A stretch of DNA of 64,000 bases from Tubulanus polymorphus (GCF_964204645.1 NC_134032.1:1948916-2012915); one strand, 5' to 3'; numbered from the stretch's first letter, positions 22,972 to 35,077 are shown. Made by a program: numbers and translations. The notes: generated by a model from the sequence alone, not told the origin.

Positions 22972-25900
22972 ATGGGTTCGGAGAAGACCCGAAAACGACA
23001 CGTAGGAAACTCGAATAGAAAACGATACGAAAATTCCGGTAAAATTCGCAGATATCTGAATTATATTAGGCAATAAGTTAGTCTGCGTGTTTTACGCTTA
23101 ATCAAACCTAATCTTAAACAGTTAGGCAGTCCTATGTCAACTCGATCACAGGGCCCTGTGTCCTCCAAATTTACTTGGCCCAGTTGAGAGGTAGTGTTTA
23201 GGATAAATATTTGCTAACAAAACCACCGAGCTAAAACTCCTTATATCCAGGAATGACTGATCTGTAGGGACCCTGCCTTTTTTAACTCCTTATATCCAGG
23301 AATCACTGATCTGTAGGGACACTGTTTAAACTCCTTGTATCCAGGAATCACTGATCTGCAGGGACCCTGTTTAAACTCGTTGTAAACTCCTTATATCCAG
23401 GAATCACTGATCTGCAGGGACCCTGTTTAAACTCCTTGTAAACTCCTTATATCCAGGAATGACTGATCTGCAGGGACCCTGTTAAAACTCCTTGGAAACT
23501 CCTTATATCCAGGAATGACTGATCTGCAGGGACCCTGTTAAAACTCCTTGGAAACTCCTTATATCCAGGAATCACTGATCTGCAGGAACCCTGTTTAAAC
23601 TCCTTGTAAACTCCTTATATCCAGGAATCACTGATCTGCACGGACCCTGTTTAAACTCCTTGGAAACTCCTTATATCCAGGAATGACTGATCTGTAGGGA
23701 CCCTGCCTGTTTAAAATCCTTGGAAACTCCTTATATCCAGGAATCACTGATCTGTAGGGACCCGGTTTAAACTCCTTGGAAACTCCTTATATCCAGGAAT
23801 CACTGATCTGCAGGGACCCTGTTTAAACTTCTTTTAACTCCTTATATCCAGGAATCACTGATCTGCAGGGACCCTGTTTAAACTCCTTGTAAACTCCTTA
23901 TATCCAGGAATCACTGATCTGTAGGGACCCTGTTTAAACTCCTTGTAAACTCCTTATATCCAAGAATCACTGATCTGCAGGGACCCTGTTTAAACTCCTC
24001 GGAAACTCTTTATATCCAGGAATCACTGATCTGTAGGGACCCTGTTTAACTGCTGCACTATTGTGATCTACGTTTCTGATCAGGGTTGTTTTCTTCTCAT
24101 TTCAGATCCATCTCGAAAGCGTCCGTCGTCGAAATCCAACGGAGATTCTCGAACCCACAACAACGATGACGGCGATTCCTCGCCGAAACTCTTCACAATT
24201 TTGTTCGTAATCGTCGCAGTTTTATTCGTAATTGTTGGAGTTTTCGGTTTTCTGGTTTTCGCTGAATATCTAGATTTACGAACATATTTAGGTTGGTGGC
24301 GGTAGATAAAACCCGGTCCTGAAACCGATGGTGGCAGAGTTTCGATTCTTGCTTAAATTTCCTCTTATAATCCACTTTCGATACAACGTCAACCCGCTCT
24401 AAAACCGATTGATTTAGGAAATATAGAAGTAAAGGTAGTGGCTTACAGTAAACCCTACTTAATCTGTATCAATTTCATCCAGGTTTTTCATCCTATCCAG
24501 AATTTTACATTCAAACTACATCATGGGTCTACTTAACCTTGTCAGTGCTGACTAATCATTATCCCATAGTGCTGGGGATAATGTGAAAATTGTGAAAAAT
24601 TCCACCCTAGTGTGTTGAATAACGGGAATACCACTATAGTGCGTCTACACCAGTGCAGTGTATCGTTAGTTACTAGTATTTCACTATGTTTGACAGGTGC
24701 TGCCATCTTTCAGTAGATCTAAAAACTAATTACTAATTACATCAATACACCGCAGTGCGGCGTACTAGCAAAATCCATCACTGATTCGTACACCGCACTG
24801 AAAGGGTTAAACAATATGATTTTTGCAATATCCAGATTATTCTTATCGATGCCAAAGTCCAGCAGGACCCAGTTCCACAGTTGTGAGTTAGAGTTAACTC
24901 TGAGTTAAAGTTAGTTCATTTTCAATGAGTTAACTCAGAGTCAAAATCTTAATTCAGGATCCAGTTCCACAGTTGTGAGTTAGAGTTAACTCTGAACTCA
25001 GGATCCAGTTCCACAGTTGTGAGTTAGAGTTACCTCTGATTTCTGGACCCTGTTCCACAGTTGTGAGTTAGAGCTAACTCTGAACTCAGGATCCAGTTCC
25101 ACAGTTGTGAGTTAGAGTTACCTCTGATTCCTGGACCCAGTTCCACAGTTGTGAGTTAGAGTTAACTCTGAGTTAAAGTTAGTTCATTTTTGATTAGTTA
25201 ACTAAGAGTTAAATCTTAACTCAGAACCGAGGAACTGGATCCTAGGGATTAATTGGGTTTTATTGTACGCCAAATTTCTGATAAATCGGATGAAACTCGT
25301 CTGCCCATAAAGATTCTACGACGTGACATTATTATGAAATTTGTTAGATTGAAAATGTTTTTTATTTTCGTTAGCTTTTTTACGCACGAATGAATTAAAG
25401 GCGAGATCGAATTCCGATAAGAATGAGCCGAACAAGAATTCGCAGCCCGAGAATAAGCAGAATTCCGAAGAACCCGCAAAGAATTCGCGGCCCGGTTCCT
25501 CGACTGAAGAGAGACGAAAGTCGCCAACCGATGTTATCACGAATGCAGCTGACCTTAAAATACTATCGGATATTATAAAAGCAGATACGCTTTTAGAAAA
25601 GGTATAAATATGGTATTTTTGATACAAGGACCTGGGAACGCTTATAGATAATCTGTAATACAAAATGTCCGGTGTTTGTAGTTAACATACATTCGAAACG
25701 ATCTCGGGTGAAGTCCTGAGCTTTGGACGTAACTTTTTGAAAATGCGCCGGTAAAATTAAAATGTCTAATGCCAGTGTTTGTAGTTAGGTATTCGTTAAA
25801 AGTTTCTCGGATGAAGTCTCGAACTTACGCGAAGAAATGGAAAGATGGCTATGTTTGAAATAGGGACGGATGGCCAAGGTCCGGGTTACAGATCAATAAC

Positions 25901-28900
25901 CTGCGTATAAATGAATCTTAACCCTTTCAGTGCTGAGTATTTAATACCCTATAGTGCTGAAGATAATTTGAAAATTCTGAAAATTCCACCCTAGTGTGTT
26001 GAATAACGGGAATACCACCATAGTGCGTCTACACTGCGGTGCAGTGTATCGTTAGTTACTAGTATTTCACTATGTTTGACAGGTGCTGCCATCTTTCAAG
26101 AGAGATAATTACTAATTAAATCAATACACCGCAGTGCGGTGTACTAGCAAAATCCATCACTGATTCGTACACCGCACTGAAAGGGTAAAAGATACCGGTT
26201 CGAAGAACGCTACTCGATATTATTATTATTATTTTTGCAGGGTAAAATAGAGGCGGCGTTGAAAAAATACGACGAGATTTTGGCAAAATATCCGTCGAGT
26301 TCGCGAGGCACATTCGGCAAAGCGAACGCGTTGAATAAACAGTCGGAGAAACTACGCAGTAACCCGATACTGGAGCAGTGTATCGCGTACTATCAGAAAG
26401 TCGTTGATTTACCCGACGTTCCGAAGCCTCTGTTATTAAAGGCAGCCGATATAGCCGTGGAACGCATGAATTTTAGAGGTGGTTATTCTATTCCTATTTA
26501 TCAGGGATGAAAATCTTCCGACCGTAGACGCTTTTCCGACCTTTTCTAACATTTTCTTTATTCCCGAGAACGGTGTAAATCACCTCAATCGCTTTAATCA
26601 CGGGCTCGATCGCGGGCGTCACATCGGAGCGCTCCGTAGTTTGGAGTGCTCCTTAAGACGGTTTTCGGCAGTTGTTAGCGCAACTGTGGAGTCGGAGAAA
26701 CCGATATGGCGACTCGTTAAAAAATCGGCTCTAATTCAGGCCCGAACTATTAACATTTTGACCAAAAGGAAGTAAGTTTTTTGGCTAAAAGTAACTGATT
26801 TTTGTTCCCCGAAAAAATTCTTTTTTTTTTGAAAGTATTTTCCGACTTTTTCAATATGGGTCATTTTCATCCCTGATTTATTCTGAATTTCTCTTATTTC
26901 CTCATGAACAACTATTCCAAATGCCTAGCTATAGGATTGATTAGGGATCATTTATTTATTACGTACGCATTGTGGGAGAGGGAGCGGTAAGTGCAGTCGC
27001 GTACTGCAATGCTCAATGTATAAACCAAACCCTGGTGGCGACTTGAGTTTCTCGGTCGAAACTTGGTTCTTCTCCGGTCTCTCTGGGAAAAAAGAAACAT
27101 CGAACCCGCTTATAATTCCCTGCGTGGCGCTTAGCGGGTTGAGGGTGTTTAAAAAAAATTCGTAATTTTTTATGAAAAATGGCCGATTTTGCGTGCAGGG
27201 GGGTTGAAATATTTAAATTTCATGCGTACGTAATAAATGAATGACCCCTTTGCCGGTTGAATATGTCTTTCGTTAAAAAGATGGCTTGGCATTAAACTCC
27301 ATGATGATCAATGTGATGTTTGATGTCAATGTGATGTTTGATGTCAATGTCATGGCTGCTGCTAATAGATTCCCCTAATGACATCATCAAACTACCCCCA
27401 CAGACACTTCAGAAAAGTCTCACACGCGGCTAATAAATCCTGTCACATCATCAAATTATTCCCCTGATCAACCCTTTTGAGAAAAGGTATCCGCTCGGCA
27501 ATCCTATGACAGAATCAAATTACCTTCTGAAATGATCTCTTTTCTGAAATTACGTACTTTCGTAGAAATTGATGTTTGAGTTGCTATCGGTTACAGGTTG
27601 GAACGGGGAAGCCGTCAGGTTGAGAGCAAAACTAGCGAAGATGTTTCCCGGTGATTTGAGTTTGATGAATAATTTGGGCGTCAGTCTGCTGATGATCGGA
27701 TCGAATCGAAAAGCGAAACTGGCGTTCGAAGAGGTGCGGAATGATTTGAAACGACGGCAAAAGCGTGTGTCGGGCAAATAAAGAATGGCAAAATATGCCC
27801 GCCTTAACCCTTTCAGTGCTGACTAATCAATACCCGTATAGTGCTGGAGATAATTTGAAAATTTTTAAAAATTCCACCCTAGTGTGTTGAATAACGGGAA
27901 TAGCACTATAGTGCGTCTACACCGCGGCGCGGTGTATCGTTAGTTACTAGTATTTCACTATGTTTGACAGGTGCTGCCATCTTTCAAGAGAGATAATTAC
28001 TAATTACATCAATACACCGCACTGCGGTGTACTAGCATAATCTATTGCTGATCGATACACCGCACTGCGATGTAGACGCACTGAAAGGGTTAAGAAAAAT
28101 CTGCTTATGAACTTTGAAGTTTGATTTAGGGATTACTTTAATGGAAAAATCTGATTATGAACAAGTTTGATTTAGGGGTCACTTTAATGGAAAAATCTGA
28201 TTTAGAAAATGAAGTATCTGGGCATCTATTGAGAAAATCATTGAGCCACTTAAACGCAGGCGTGGATCCATAGGGGGTTTCAGGGGTCATGAACCGCCCC
28301 CCGCCCCCTGCTCAACTACCAAAAAGATTTTTAATCATTTCCTTGAAGGAATGTACTCAAGATTAAGCGGGCGGACGGGACCACATAATCGAGTACCATA
28401 TCATCTTATGTTTGGCTAAACGATATGCCGTATATACCCCCTATCAGAGATTTTAGTCGATGGTTTAACATTAACATTCTTTATGGACCTGGATCCGCGC
28501 GCCTGTTACCTGCCCGGTTAAGATAGTTACCTACCCATTTAGATATTAAGTTTAGTACGTTTTCTGTGTTCTAGGGTGAAAGCCACATTAAAGATTAACA
28601 ATTTCTAGAAATATGCTTTCCTTGATTTAAGCATTTTGAAGGCTGTATATTTGTCCGATTCAGGCTTATGAATTCCGGTTTAGAGGCAGAATTTATATTT
28701 GCAATGAATTTGAATGGGAAAATTTGTAATTTTTTGGCTGTTTACGCGACCAACACTCTAGACGTATTCCGTATTTTCAGGTTCTCGAAAAAGATCCCCA
28801 GAACGGATTCGCCCAGGCCCATTACGGGTTCATTTTGAAGACGGATGATCAGAATTTCCCGCTGGCGATTCGCTATCTGAAGTCGGGGCTCGCTAGCAAA

Positions 28901-31900
28901 CAGCCCGGCACGAATAAAGGCTTGTTTTATGTCCACCTCGGCGACGCTTTGAATCGAAACGGACAGAAAAATGAGGTAACTATATAACCCGCCCGCGCGT
29001 GAAAATGGGGGCTTATCGAGGGGTCTTCTCAGAATTCTAGGGGCGTACCTAAAAGAAAAGGGCACCGATAACCACCGAGCGCAGCGCGCGAGGCTAACAC
29101 TTTCAGCGCGAAGCCCTTCCGCGGGGTCTGCGGCCTTCCCAGAAAATTTTGAGATTCCAGCACTCATTTGAAGCCGTTTCCTGCGTTTTGAGTCGTAAAA
29201 TTGTTTTGAGAGCAAAATGTTTCGAGGGCACTTAAGAATTTTTTGAGGGTTTTCCAGAAAACCTGTTAGTCCCCCTAGGCAGGGGTCAGAAATAAAAGTA
29301 AAAGGCAAAGTAAAGGCCACAAGCGAGTTTCCATCATACGCGTTTGATATTTTGAAGGAAATTCATTCAAAAATGCGATTCCTGGGAGGATTTCGACATC
29401 TTTGTTATGACAAAAAGGGCATTTGAAGGCAGAGGCATAGACTCCACAACCACCCCCTGGAGCTGCCACTGGAATACGTGTTGAGAATTGAACAATGTTA
29501 CCCATGTTTAACAGATTACACATGCACATACCTGTCAAATTGCACATGCACATGTTTATTTATTTCTACAGAGCTCATATAATCAATGCGCTCTACTATT
29601 TTCAAAGTGACAGAGCAAAATAAGGCGCAAACATTTTCATGTTCATCAAACTTCACATGAAATATGAATGACTTATTAAACTCAGTACAGGGACTCTCCG
29701 TCCGCCATTTTGTCCATTTTATTCATCATCTTTTATTCAGACAGGAGACACTTAATGGCTCGAGTGTCACAGTTGTTACAATTTCATATGACAAATGGAA
29801 AAATGGAGATATTTCGTGAATTAAATTGATTTAACAGTGACACTGACGAGATGTACTGAATATGATGAGTCAGACCAACTGGTGGTGCATCAGACACTAA
29901 GGTTCTCGGTGTAAAACACTTAAAGGGCGACCTCTATGGGAAGGCAGCGGTGAGGACTCCACAACCAGCCGCTGGAACGCGTGTTTAGAATTGCAAAGTT
30001 TTGCCCATGTTTTACAGATAGCACATGCACATACCTGTAAAATGGCACATGTACATTTTGCTAGTATGAGTCAAACGATAATGATGATATATTTATTTCT
30101 ACGTAGCTCATATAATCAATGCGCTTTACTTTTCTCGAAGTGATAAAGCAAAATAAGACACAACATTTTCATGTCGATCAAACTTTACACGAAATATCAA
30201 TGACTTATTAGACTCTGCACAGGGAAAATCCTGTCCGCCATTTTGTCCATTTTATTCATGATCTTTTATTCAAACAAGAGACACTTAACAACTTAAGTCT
30301 CCAGGTGGTTACATTTTCAAATGAGAAAAAAAGGGAGATATTTCGTGATGTAAATGTCAGAAAATTAATTAAGGTTTTACTGTCAGTGATATTTGGCGAG
30401 ATATAATGAATGTGAGATATCTTTATACAAATTTCAAATTAATGTTCTGTATCGTTTTAGATGTTATAAGTAGATTTTGAAAGCTTGTGATTTACGTTTC
30501 CTTTTTTCCCTCGACTTGGGGGATTCGAAGTTTATATATACGGAATATTGTCATCTTGGAGTCAGTAAACTTGGATATTGAGTCATCTTGGAGTCGGTGA
30601 ACTTTGATATTGATTCATCTTGGAGTCAGTGGACTTGGATATTGAGTCACCTTTGAGTCGGTGAACTTTGATATTGATTCATCTTGGAGTCAGTGGACTT
30701 GGATATTGAGTTATCTTGGAGTCAGTGAACTTGGATATTGAGTCATCTTGGAGTCAGTGAACTTGGATATTGAGTTATAGGCTATTTTAAACATACGATC
30801 AGCCGCGGGATCTCTTTACGGATCTCGGTTCCCGTAGCGATATACAGGAAGAAATTGATCGAATAGTTGCTGATATAGATTACGGTGAAAATATCGTCGA
30901 GGATTTTCAGCGAGCGGCTCGTCGTCCCGATCATAACGATCTGTATCAGCCAATGCGGTAGCGTCAACGCTAAAAACGACATGGTCAGAATGAACATCAT
31001 CGCGGTCACTTTGTGACTGTGCGACCGTCTCTTGTCGGACGCGTTTGAATCGAAATCGACTTTTAACAGCTGGCAGGTTCGCGCCGAAATGACGCTGTTC
31101 AGGACGACGATTCCTATCGACGGCGCGTACACGGACAGGGAACTGTAGAAAACTTTCAGATATTTCTTCGCGTGAGCGGGATAAACGCAGCCCGCGCCCC
31201 GTATATAGTAGATCGGCGTCAACGATTGCAGTGCGGTGACGAAACCGACCAGGAATACGGACATTCCGGTGACGGTTATTCGGGAATTCCTGACGGTACA
31301 GATTCGACGAACCGCGAACGGGAAACACACGCAGACGAATCGTTCGGACGCGATAGTCGTCATGAACCAGGCCGATAAAGTCTGACTGGTCGTCGGCAAG
31401 ATACCGATCATCAAACAGCGGGGCGTCGATTCTATTTCGACGATCAGAGAACCGCCGGTCTGCAACGAAACGAAATTCATCCAGAACAGAAAGTACGGTA
31501 TCAACACGGCCGAGTCGGTGACGGCCAGCGCAGTCAGGTAAACGGAAAACGTGTTGCGGCGGAGGTTCCTCGACTGCATGAGGACGACCGTGAACGAGTT
31601 AAACAGGAACCCGCCGATAACCAGCACCGGTAAGACGACCAGGTGCATCCAGTATTCCGACAACCTCATCTCGGCCGCGTTGACGAAACGATTCTCAATT
31701 ACTTTCGACCAATAGGTGACCAGTAAGTTTGCACCGGTGCTCATGTTCCTAACAGTTTCACCGCCCATGTTGATTGATACTGACGCCGCTCAGCCAGCTA
31801 AATGAATAGTCTATTAGTGATGAATCAGTTTATTGTGATATTTTTCACGCGCGCTCGTCGTTTAAGTAAAGCAGCGGAACGGAATTGATCTTTAATATCG

Positions 31901-34900
31901 CCTTGCGCCGTACCCAATTTACGAAAAATAGAATTCGCATCGGAATAATAATTTGTTGTCGTATTTTGTACGCTAAGCCCTGATCGAATTAAGCGGCAAA
32001 ACGGAATCGATATTTCACATTTTATCCTGTACCGTTCCCGATTTACGGAATTTATATATTTTGAAATCATATTCGCGCATTTCGTAAATTGATGAAATTG
32101 TTACTAGATACATTTTCGATTCTGTTCATGAAACTTTATTAGTCTAGAATTTCTATTCATGGCTTTAGGAGAAATGCTTTGCTCATTTTAACTCAAATAT
32201 ACTTTGAATTTATTTTTCTACTCGGATATCGGCGTAGTTTCCATAAAATTTGATCTGTTTAAGAGAAAAGTTCATTCGGCGTTCATTGAAATGTAGAAGA
32301 AATTGAACGCGAAAGACTGAGTTACTACTAGCGGCACCTGGCGGATCCTTGCGTGCCGCGGCAGTGTTTGTAGTTCCCCATTAGCATTGCGCCATCCTCC
32401 CTCTGCAGGGACTCGAACCTGATGGCATCGCTACACTCAGCCACGGCACGAACCCCTGCATCAGTAGACCGGGTGCGCAGGTACATGCGCAGCTTTCCGA
32501 ACGAAAACTGGCGGCACCAATCAGATTGCTCGTCGTATAATCGTTGAGGCAAATTTCAAGGAAGAACTATAAATGGGAAAACCCGGGCTAAAATAAAACT
32601 GATTGGCTAAAAATCACACCATCCTAACTGCGCGTGTATCTGCGCACACGGTCGATTATGGCAGGGTTTCGTGCCGTGGCAATCTCGATGCCATCAGGTT
32701 CGAATCCCTGCCGGGGGTTCAGGATTTTATGAATGCGTAATTCGTAACATGGTCGCTTGTGCGATTTGTATAATGATAAACTTGTCGATGAATTCATCAT
32801 GTTTTCTCGCGGAATATAAGTCGTCACGTTTTCTGCGTTTCAGTCGTACGACGTTTTCAGAGAGGGCCAAAAGAACGGACATTTCTTCTCGGTGTATCAA
32901 CGCTCGCTGTACAACGTCGACAGACTGACCGGACAACCGATCTGGACTCGACAACAAACCGGCTATCAAAAATATTTCAAGGTAACATTGGTTCCACTGT
33001 GAACACCGGGGGCTGGTTCCATAGTCCGAGTATCAAAGTTATTCCTCGGGGTAAACCCTTAATCTAGGTGACACCCACCTTAGTAAGTTAGAAACCCTGG
33101 GACCGGTTGCATAGTCATGGCTAGACTTAAGACCTGGCTAAGACCAACTTAGTTCTATAGACAATCTAACAACTTAAGACCAGTCTTATATATTTAAGAC
33201 CAATTTTGCACTTGAGTCACGACTGTGCAACTGGCCCTTGGGGCCGGTCGCATAGTCATGGATTAGACTTAAGACCAACTTAGTTCTGTAGCCAATCCAA
33301 CAACTTAAGACCAGTCTTAAGATTTAAGACCACTTTTGGACTTAAGTCTCGACTACGGAACCGGCCCCTGGTAACAACTGACGAATTTCAAAATATTCCC
33401 AGGGACTATTTTTCTTCCACATCTATGAAACCCAGCCAAGGAGACTCTGATAACCACGTTTCTCTACGAAAGGTGTTCGAACCCGATGATGCTATCGCGA
33501 GTTTTACCTTCGATTTTCAGTTGCTCGAAGACAACTGGAAACTAATCCGAGACGAAGGTCTGAAAAATATGGACGTGAAGAAAGGCGCATTCGTGTCGGA
33601 GGAGGAAAATCTCAGAGAGACCGGTGACTGGAAACAGTTCACTTTATGGGCGCAGGGTAGGATCCTTACCGATATCGTCCACTTCTATATGTTTATGTCC
33701 TTTGAAATATCAAAACACAGGATTCTGTAGTCGACAGAAACCGACAATAAAAAGAAAAACTATCTTGTAGTTTGACGTTTCAACCCAAATCTATGAGCCA
33801 TTTTCAAAAACTGATTTATTTTAAATATAGTTTTTGAAAATGGCTCATAGATTTGAATTGAAACGTCAAACTACCAGATAGATTTTCCTTGTATTGTGGG
33901 TTTCTGTCGACTATTGATATTGGACAGCCACTTGTCTATGGAAACCAACAGGATTCTGTGTCCGCAGTTTGAACTGATGTAAATCTCAGCGTAGAGTTAA
34001 CGAATAAAACCCACAGTTACTTCTGTAAAAACGGTTTATTGTTCCGAGGTTCAAGCTAAACCTCAGGGGAACCGAAAAATGAAATAAAAATTCTTTTTCG
34101 TTCCTCTGAGGTTTAGTTTGAACCTCGAAACAATAAACTGTTTTTACGGAAGTAACTTTTACGGAAGGATTCTGTGATTTATTGAAATTTCTTATCGATT
34201 TTCTTCAGGTCGTAGAGACTCGAAGAATTGTAACAAAGTTCCGAAAACGTGTGCCTTGATCGATCAAATTCCGCCAGCTAAAGGCTGCACCAGAGGGCAG
34301 GTCTGTATCTGTATTGAACTTAGGCCGGAGCCTACGTAACGCCGTTGTTGTCAGAAAATCTGATATTTCATTTTCGTGTAGGTGAAGTTTTCTGTGATGC
34401 AGCCTGGCGTTCACGTGTGGTCGCATTGCGGGCCGACGAACTGCCGTCTACGGGCCCATTTAGGGCTCGTCGTTCCCAAAGGACCTGTGATCCGAGTAGC
34501 CGAACAAAACAGGTCAGTGGCAATCCCGCAGCCTGCCTGGACACTTCTTCCCAGATGTATTACCCAATCTACGAAAGAAATTCCACAATAACGAAGCCAA
34601 GATTGAACAATTCTATATCAGAATGATTTCGGCTAACAACGGTTAGCCATCATCAGGCCTACCGTCAAATACAATCATTCATAGAATTTTTAAAACTTGG
34701 CTTCGTTATCGTGGGATTTCTCTCGTCATCATCATACACGGATATTGTGTATCGTCTCGTCTAATTACCCGATCTAACTTCTTAGAATTTTTGATCGCCC
34801 ATATTTCTTCACACAGGATCTAGCTTTACAGAGAGACGATTCTCGATCGAAGTTGAACTACTAAAACTACCAATTCGAAATTATATCGCTGTGAATTTGA

Positions 34901-35077
34901 AACGTGCAATTAATTCCTATTTGCAGGACGTGGACGGAAGGAAAGTTCCTGATATTCGACGACTCGTTCGAACACGAGGTCTGGCACGAGGGCGACACGT
35001 TCAGACTGGTGTTAATAGTCGATTTCTGGCATCCAGAACTGACCGAACAGGAACGATATTCGCTGTCTCCGATCTAG
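22972..35077 (+). CDS. ASPH: Aspartyl/asparaginyl beta-hydroxylase
   Basis: Eleven exons, all phase-compatible: 22972-23038, 24106-24291, 25375-25601, 26241-26478, 27597-27733, 28781-28975, 32844-32981, 33521-33656, 34209-34300, 34382-34512 and 34927-35077. The product is 565 aa. It is a type II ER membrane 2-oxoglutarate/Fe(II) dioxygenase that hydroxylates Asp/Asn in EGF domains. In order: a short basic cytosolic tail, a transmembrane helix (about residues 45-70), a polar lumenal linker, TPR-like repeats (GKIEAALKKYDEI; LGVSLLMIGSNRKAKLAFEE; AHYGFILK), then the oxygenase domain. Conserved blocks are NWKLIRDEGL, GDWKQFTLW, GPTNCRLRAHLGL (metal His) and FDDSFEHEVWHEG followed by FRLVLIVDFWHPEL (second metal His and the 2-OG Arg). 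No EF-hand or long acidic domain is seen. Introns hold a 56-bp minisatellite, many MITEs and an antisense GPCR. A duplicate of the last exon lies at 40411. Confidence 0.95.
23234..24050. repeat. Minisatellite, ~56-bp unit, in ASPH intron 1
   Basis: About 15 diverged tandem copies of a unit containing AACTCCTTATATCCAGGAAT, then CACTGATCTGCAGGGACCCTG, then TTTAAACTCCTTG. Some units are about 43 bp. The array ends about 55 bp before the exon that encodes the transmembrane helix. Confidence 0.93.
24537..24806. mobile_element. piggyBac-type MITE, copy 2 (ASPH intron)
   Basis: TTAA on both sides; right terminus GCACTGAAAGGG; left terminus slightly degenerate (CCTTGTCAGTGC). Same internal TACACCGCAGTGCGG palindromes as copy 1. 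Confidence 0.85.
24866..25242. mobile_element. Clustered MITE copies, GTTCCACAG family
   Basis: Four to five partial or complete units in tandem, each starting GGACCCAGTTCCACAGTTGT or GGATCCAGTTCCACAGTTGT and continuing GAGTTAGAGTTAACTCTGA. Only the last unit has a clear right end (GAACTGGATCC). This looks like amplification of the left arm. Confidence 0.75.
25922..26185. mobile_element. piggyBac-type MITE, copy 3 (ASPH intron)
   Basis: CCCTTTCAGTGC termini; left flank TTAA, right flank mutated to TAAA. It lies between the third and fourth ASPH exons. Confidence 0.85.
26504..26876. mobile_element. MITE with CAGGGATGAAAAT termini (hAT-like?)
   Basis: Inverted ends CAGGGATGAAAAT and ATTTTCATCCCTG, with inner TTCCGAC blocks. 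The flanks share ATTTAT. CAGGG-type termini are common in hAT elements, but the 8-bp duplication expected of hAT is not clean. Confidence 0.55.
26943..27248. mobile_element. MITE with TIR AGGGnTCATTnATTTATTACGTACGC
   Basis: About 305 bp in an ASPH intron. The left end AGGGATCATTTATTTATTAC continues GTACGCA; the right end is its near-complement (TGCGTACGTAATAAATGAAT, then GACCCCT). No coding capacity. Confidence 0.75.
27808..28089. mobile_element. piggyBac-type MITE, copy 4 (ASPH intron)
   Basis: Perfect TTAA on both sides and CCCTTTCAGTGC/GCACTGAAAGGG termini. It lies in the ASPH intron between exons 5 and 6. Confidence 0.9.
29433..30300. repeat. Tandem segmental duplication (~350 bp x 2) in ASPH intron
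   Basis: The segment 29433-29775 recurs, diverged, at about 29956-30300. Shared stretches include ACTCCACAACCA, CACATGCACATACCTGT, TATTTATTTCTAC, AGCTCATATAATCAATGCGCT and CGCCATTTTGTCCATTTTAT. Confidence 0.8.
30551..30776. repeat. ~32-bp minisatellite, about 7 copies
   Basis: Tandem unit of the type GAGTCATCTTGGAGTCAGTG followed by AACTTGGATATT. It ends a few bases from the stop codon of the antisense GPCR at 30782-31768. Confidence 0.9.
30782..31768 (-). CDS. Class A GPCR (peptide-receptor-like), intronless, nested in ASPH intron
   Basis: A 328-aa single-exon frame from an ATG, antisense inside the ASPH intron between 28975 and 32844. Seven hydrophobic segments are visible. TM1 has GGFLFNSFTVVLM (conserved Asn), and TM2 has LTALAVTDSAVLI (conserved Asp). 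ECL1/TM3 carry a Cys (PRCLMIG) and the DRY position reads SERF. TM6 has LTLPHW, and TM7 has NYSINFFLYIATG in place of NPxxY. The short tail fits the FMRFamide-receptor-like groups that are expanded in protostomes. The ligand cannot be read from sequence. N-glycosylation sites are possible near the N-terminus (NMS). The N-terminus is short and has no signal peptide. Confidence 0.85.
   Translation of the reverse strand: MGGETVRNMSTGANLLVTYWSKVIENRFVNAAEMRLSEYWMHLVVLPVLVIGGFLFNSFTVVLMQSRNLRRNTFSVYLTALAVTDSAVLIPYFLFWMNFVSLQTGGSLIVEIESTPRCLMIGILPTTSQTLSAWFMTTIASERFVCVCFPFAVRRICTVRNSRITVTGMSVFLVGFVTALQSLTPIYYIRGAGCVYPAHAKKYLKVFYSSLSVYAPSIGIVVLNSVISARTCQLLKVDFDSNASDKRRSHSHKVTAMMFILTMSFLALTLPHWLIQIVMIGTTSRSLKILDDIFTVIYISNYSINFFLYIATGTEIRKEIPRLIVCLK
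32218..32380. repeat. Dispersed repeat (CTACTCnGATATCGG...CACCTGGCGGATCC)
   Basis: Shares CTACTCnGATATCGG, then TTTAAGAGAAAAGTTCAT, GAGTTACTACTAGCG and CACCTGGCGGATCC with segments at about 49555-49690 and 57548-57720. Possibly a SINE or the tail of one; no Pol III promoter was assigned to it. Confidence 0.7.
32396..32719. mobile_element. Fold-back element with tRNA-like arms (copy 1, ASPH intron)
   Basis: Each arm contains a tRNA-like block: GTGCCGTGGC...GATGCCATCAGGTTCGAnTCCCTGC, with an A-box-like TGGCTGAGTG and a B-box GGTTCGAnTCC. The second arm is inverted. The centre holds CCAATCAGATTGCTCG and CCCGGGCT sequence. The second copy, in opposite orientation, is at 47629-47966. Confidence 0.8.
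33108..33370. mobile_element. Two adjacent MITEs, family GGnCCGGTTGCATAGTC
   Basis: Two tandem copies (about 33108-33240 and 33243-33370). Ends are GGACCGGTTGCATAGTCATG and GACTGTGCAACTGGCCC-type complements. Interiors are made of CTTAAGACCAGTCTTAAG palindromes. Another copy is at 57363-57505, with a fragment near 61090-61140. Confidence 0.75.
33730..33911. mobile_element. TA-flanked fold-back MITE (mariner-like target)
   Basis: Inverted ends GTCGACAGAAACC and GGTTTCTGTCGAC, flanked by TA on each side. The interior is a near-perfect hairpin (TAGTTTGACGTTTCAA..CCAAATCTATGAGCC and complement). A TA duplication fits Tc1/mariner-mobilised MITEs. Confidence 0.8.
34015..34157. repeat. Fold-back hairpin (AGTTACTTCTGTAAAAACGG)
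   Basis: Arms of about 60 bp: AGTTACTTCTGTAAAAACGG, then TTTATTGTTCCGAGGTTCAA, pair with the complement at the other end. The loop is about 25 bp. It lies in an ASPH intron between exons 8 and 9. Confidence 0.85.
34577..34720. mobile_element. MITE carrying one seed unit of the 25-bp minisatellite
   Basis: Inverted arms GAAATTCCACAATAACGAAG (CCAAG) and CTTGGCTTCGTTATCGTGGG (ATTTC). The centre contains GGTTAGCCATCATCAGGC, the core of the minisatellite at 1981-2542. It lies in the last ASPH intron. Confidence 0.85.

Noticed and set aside
24063..24305. An 80-aa secreted/membrane peptide ending in TAG at 24303
   Set aside because: The frame runs through a good acceptor at 24105 and past a phase-matching donor at 24292; it is an ASPH exon. 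A junctin-like short isoform ending here cannot be excluded.
28742..29320. 192-codon minus-strand frame
   Set aside because: Shadow of an ASPH exon on the opposite strand; no motif of its own.
29275..29553. 92-codon minus-strand frame with Cys/Met-rich start
   Set aside because: Lies in a diverged tandem duplication in an ASPH intron; the duplicate copy does not preserve the frame.
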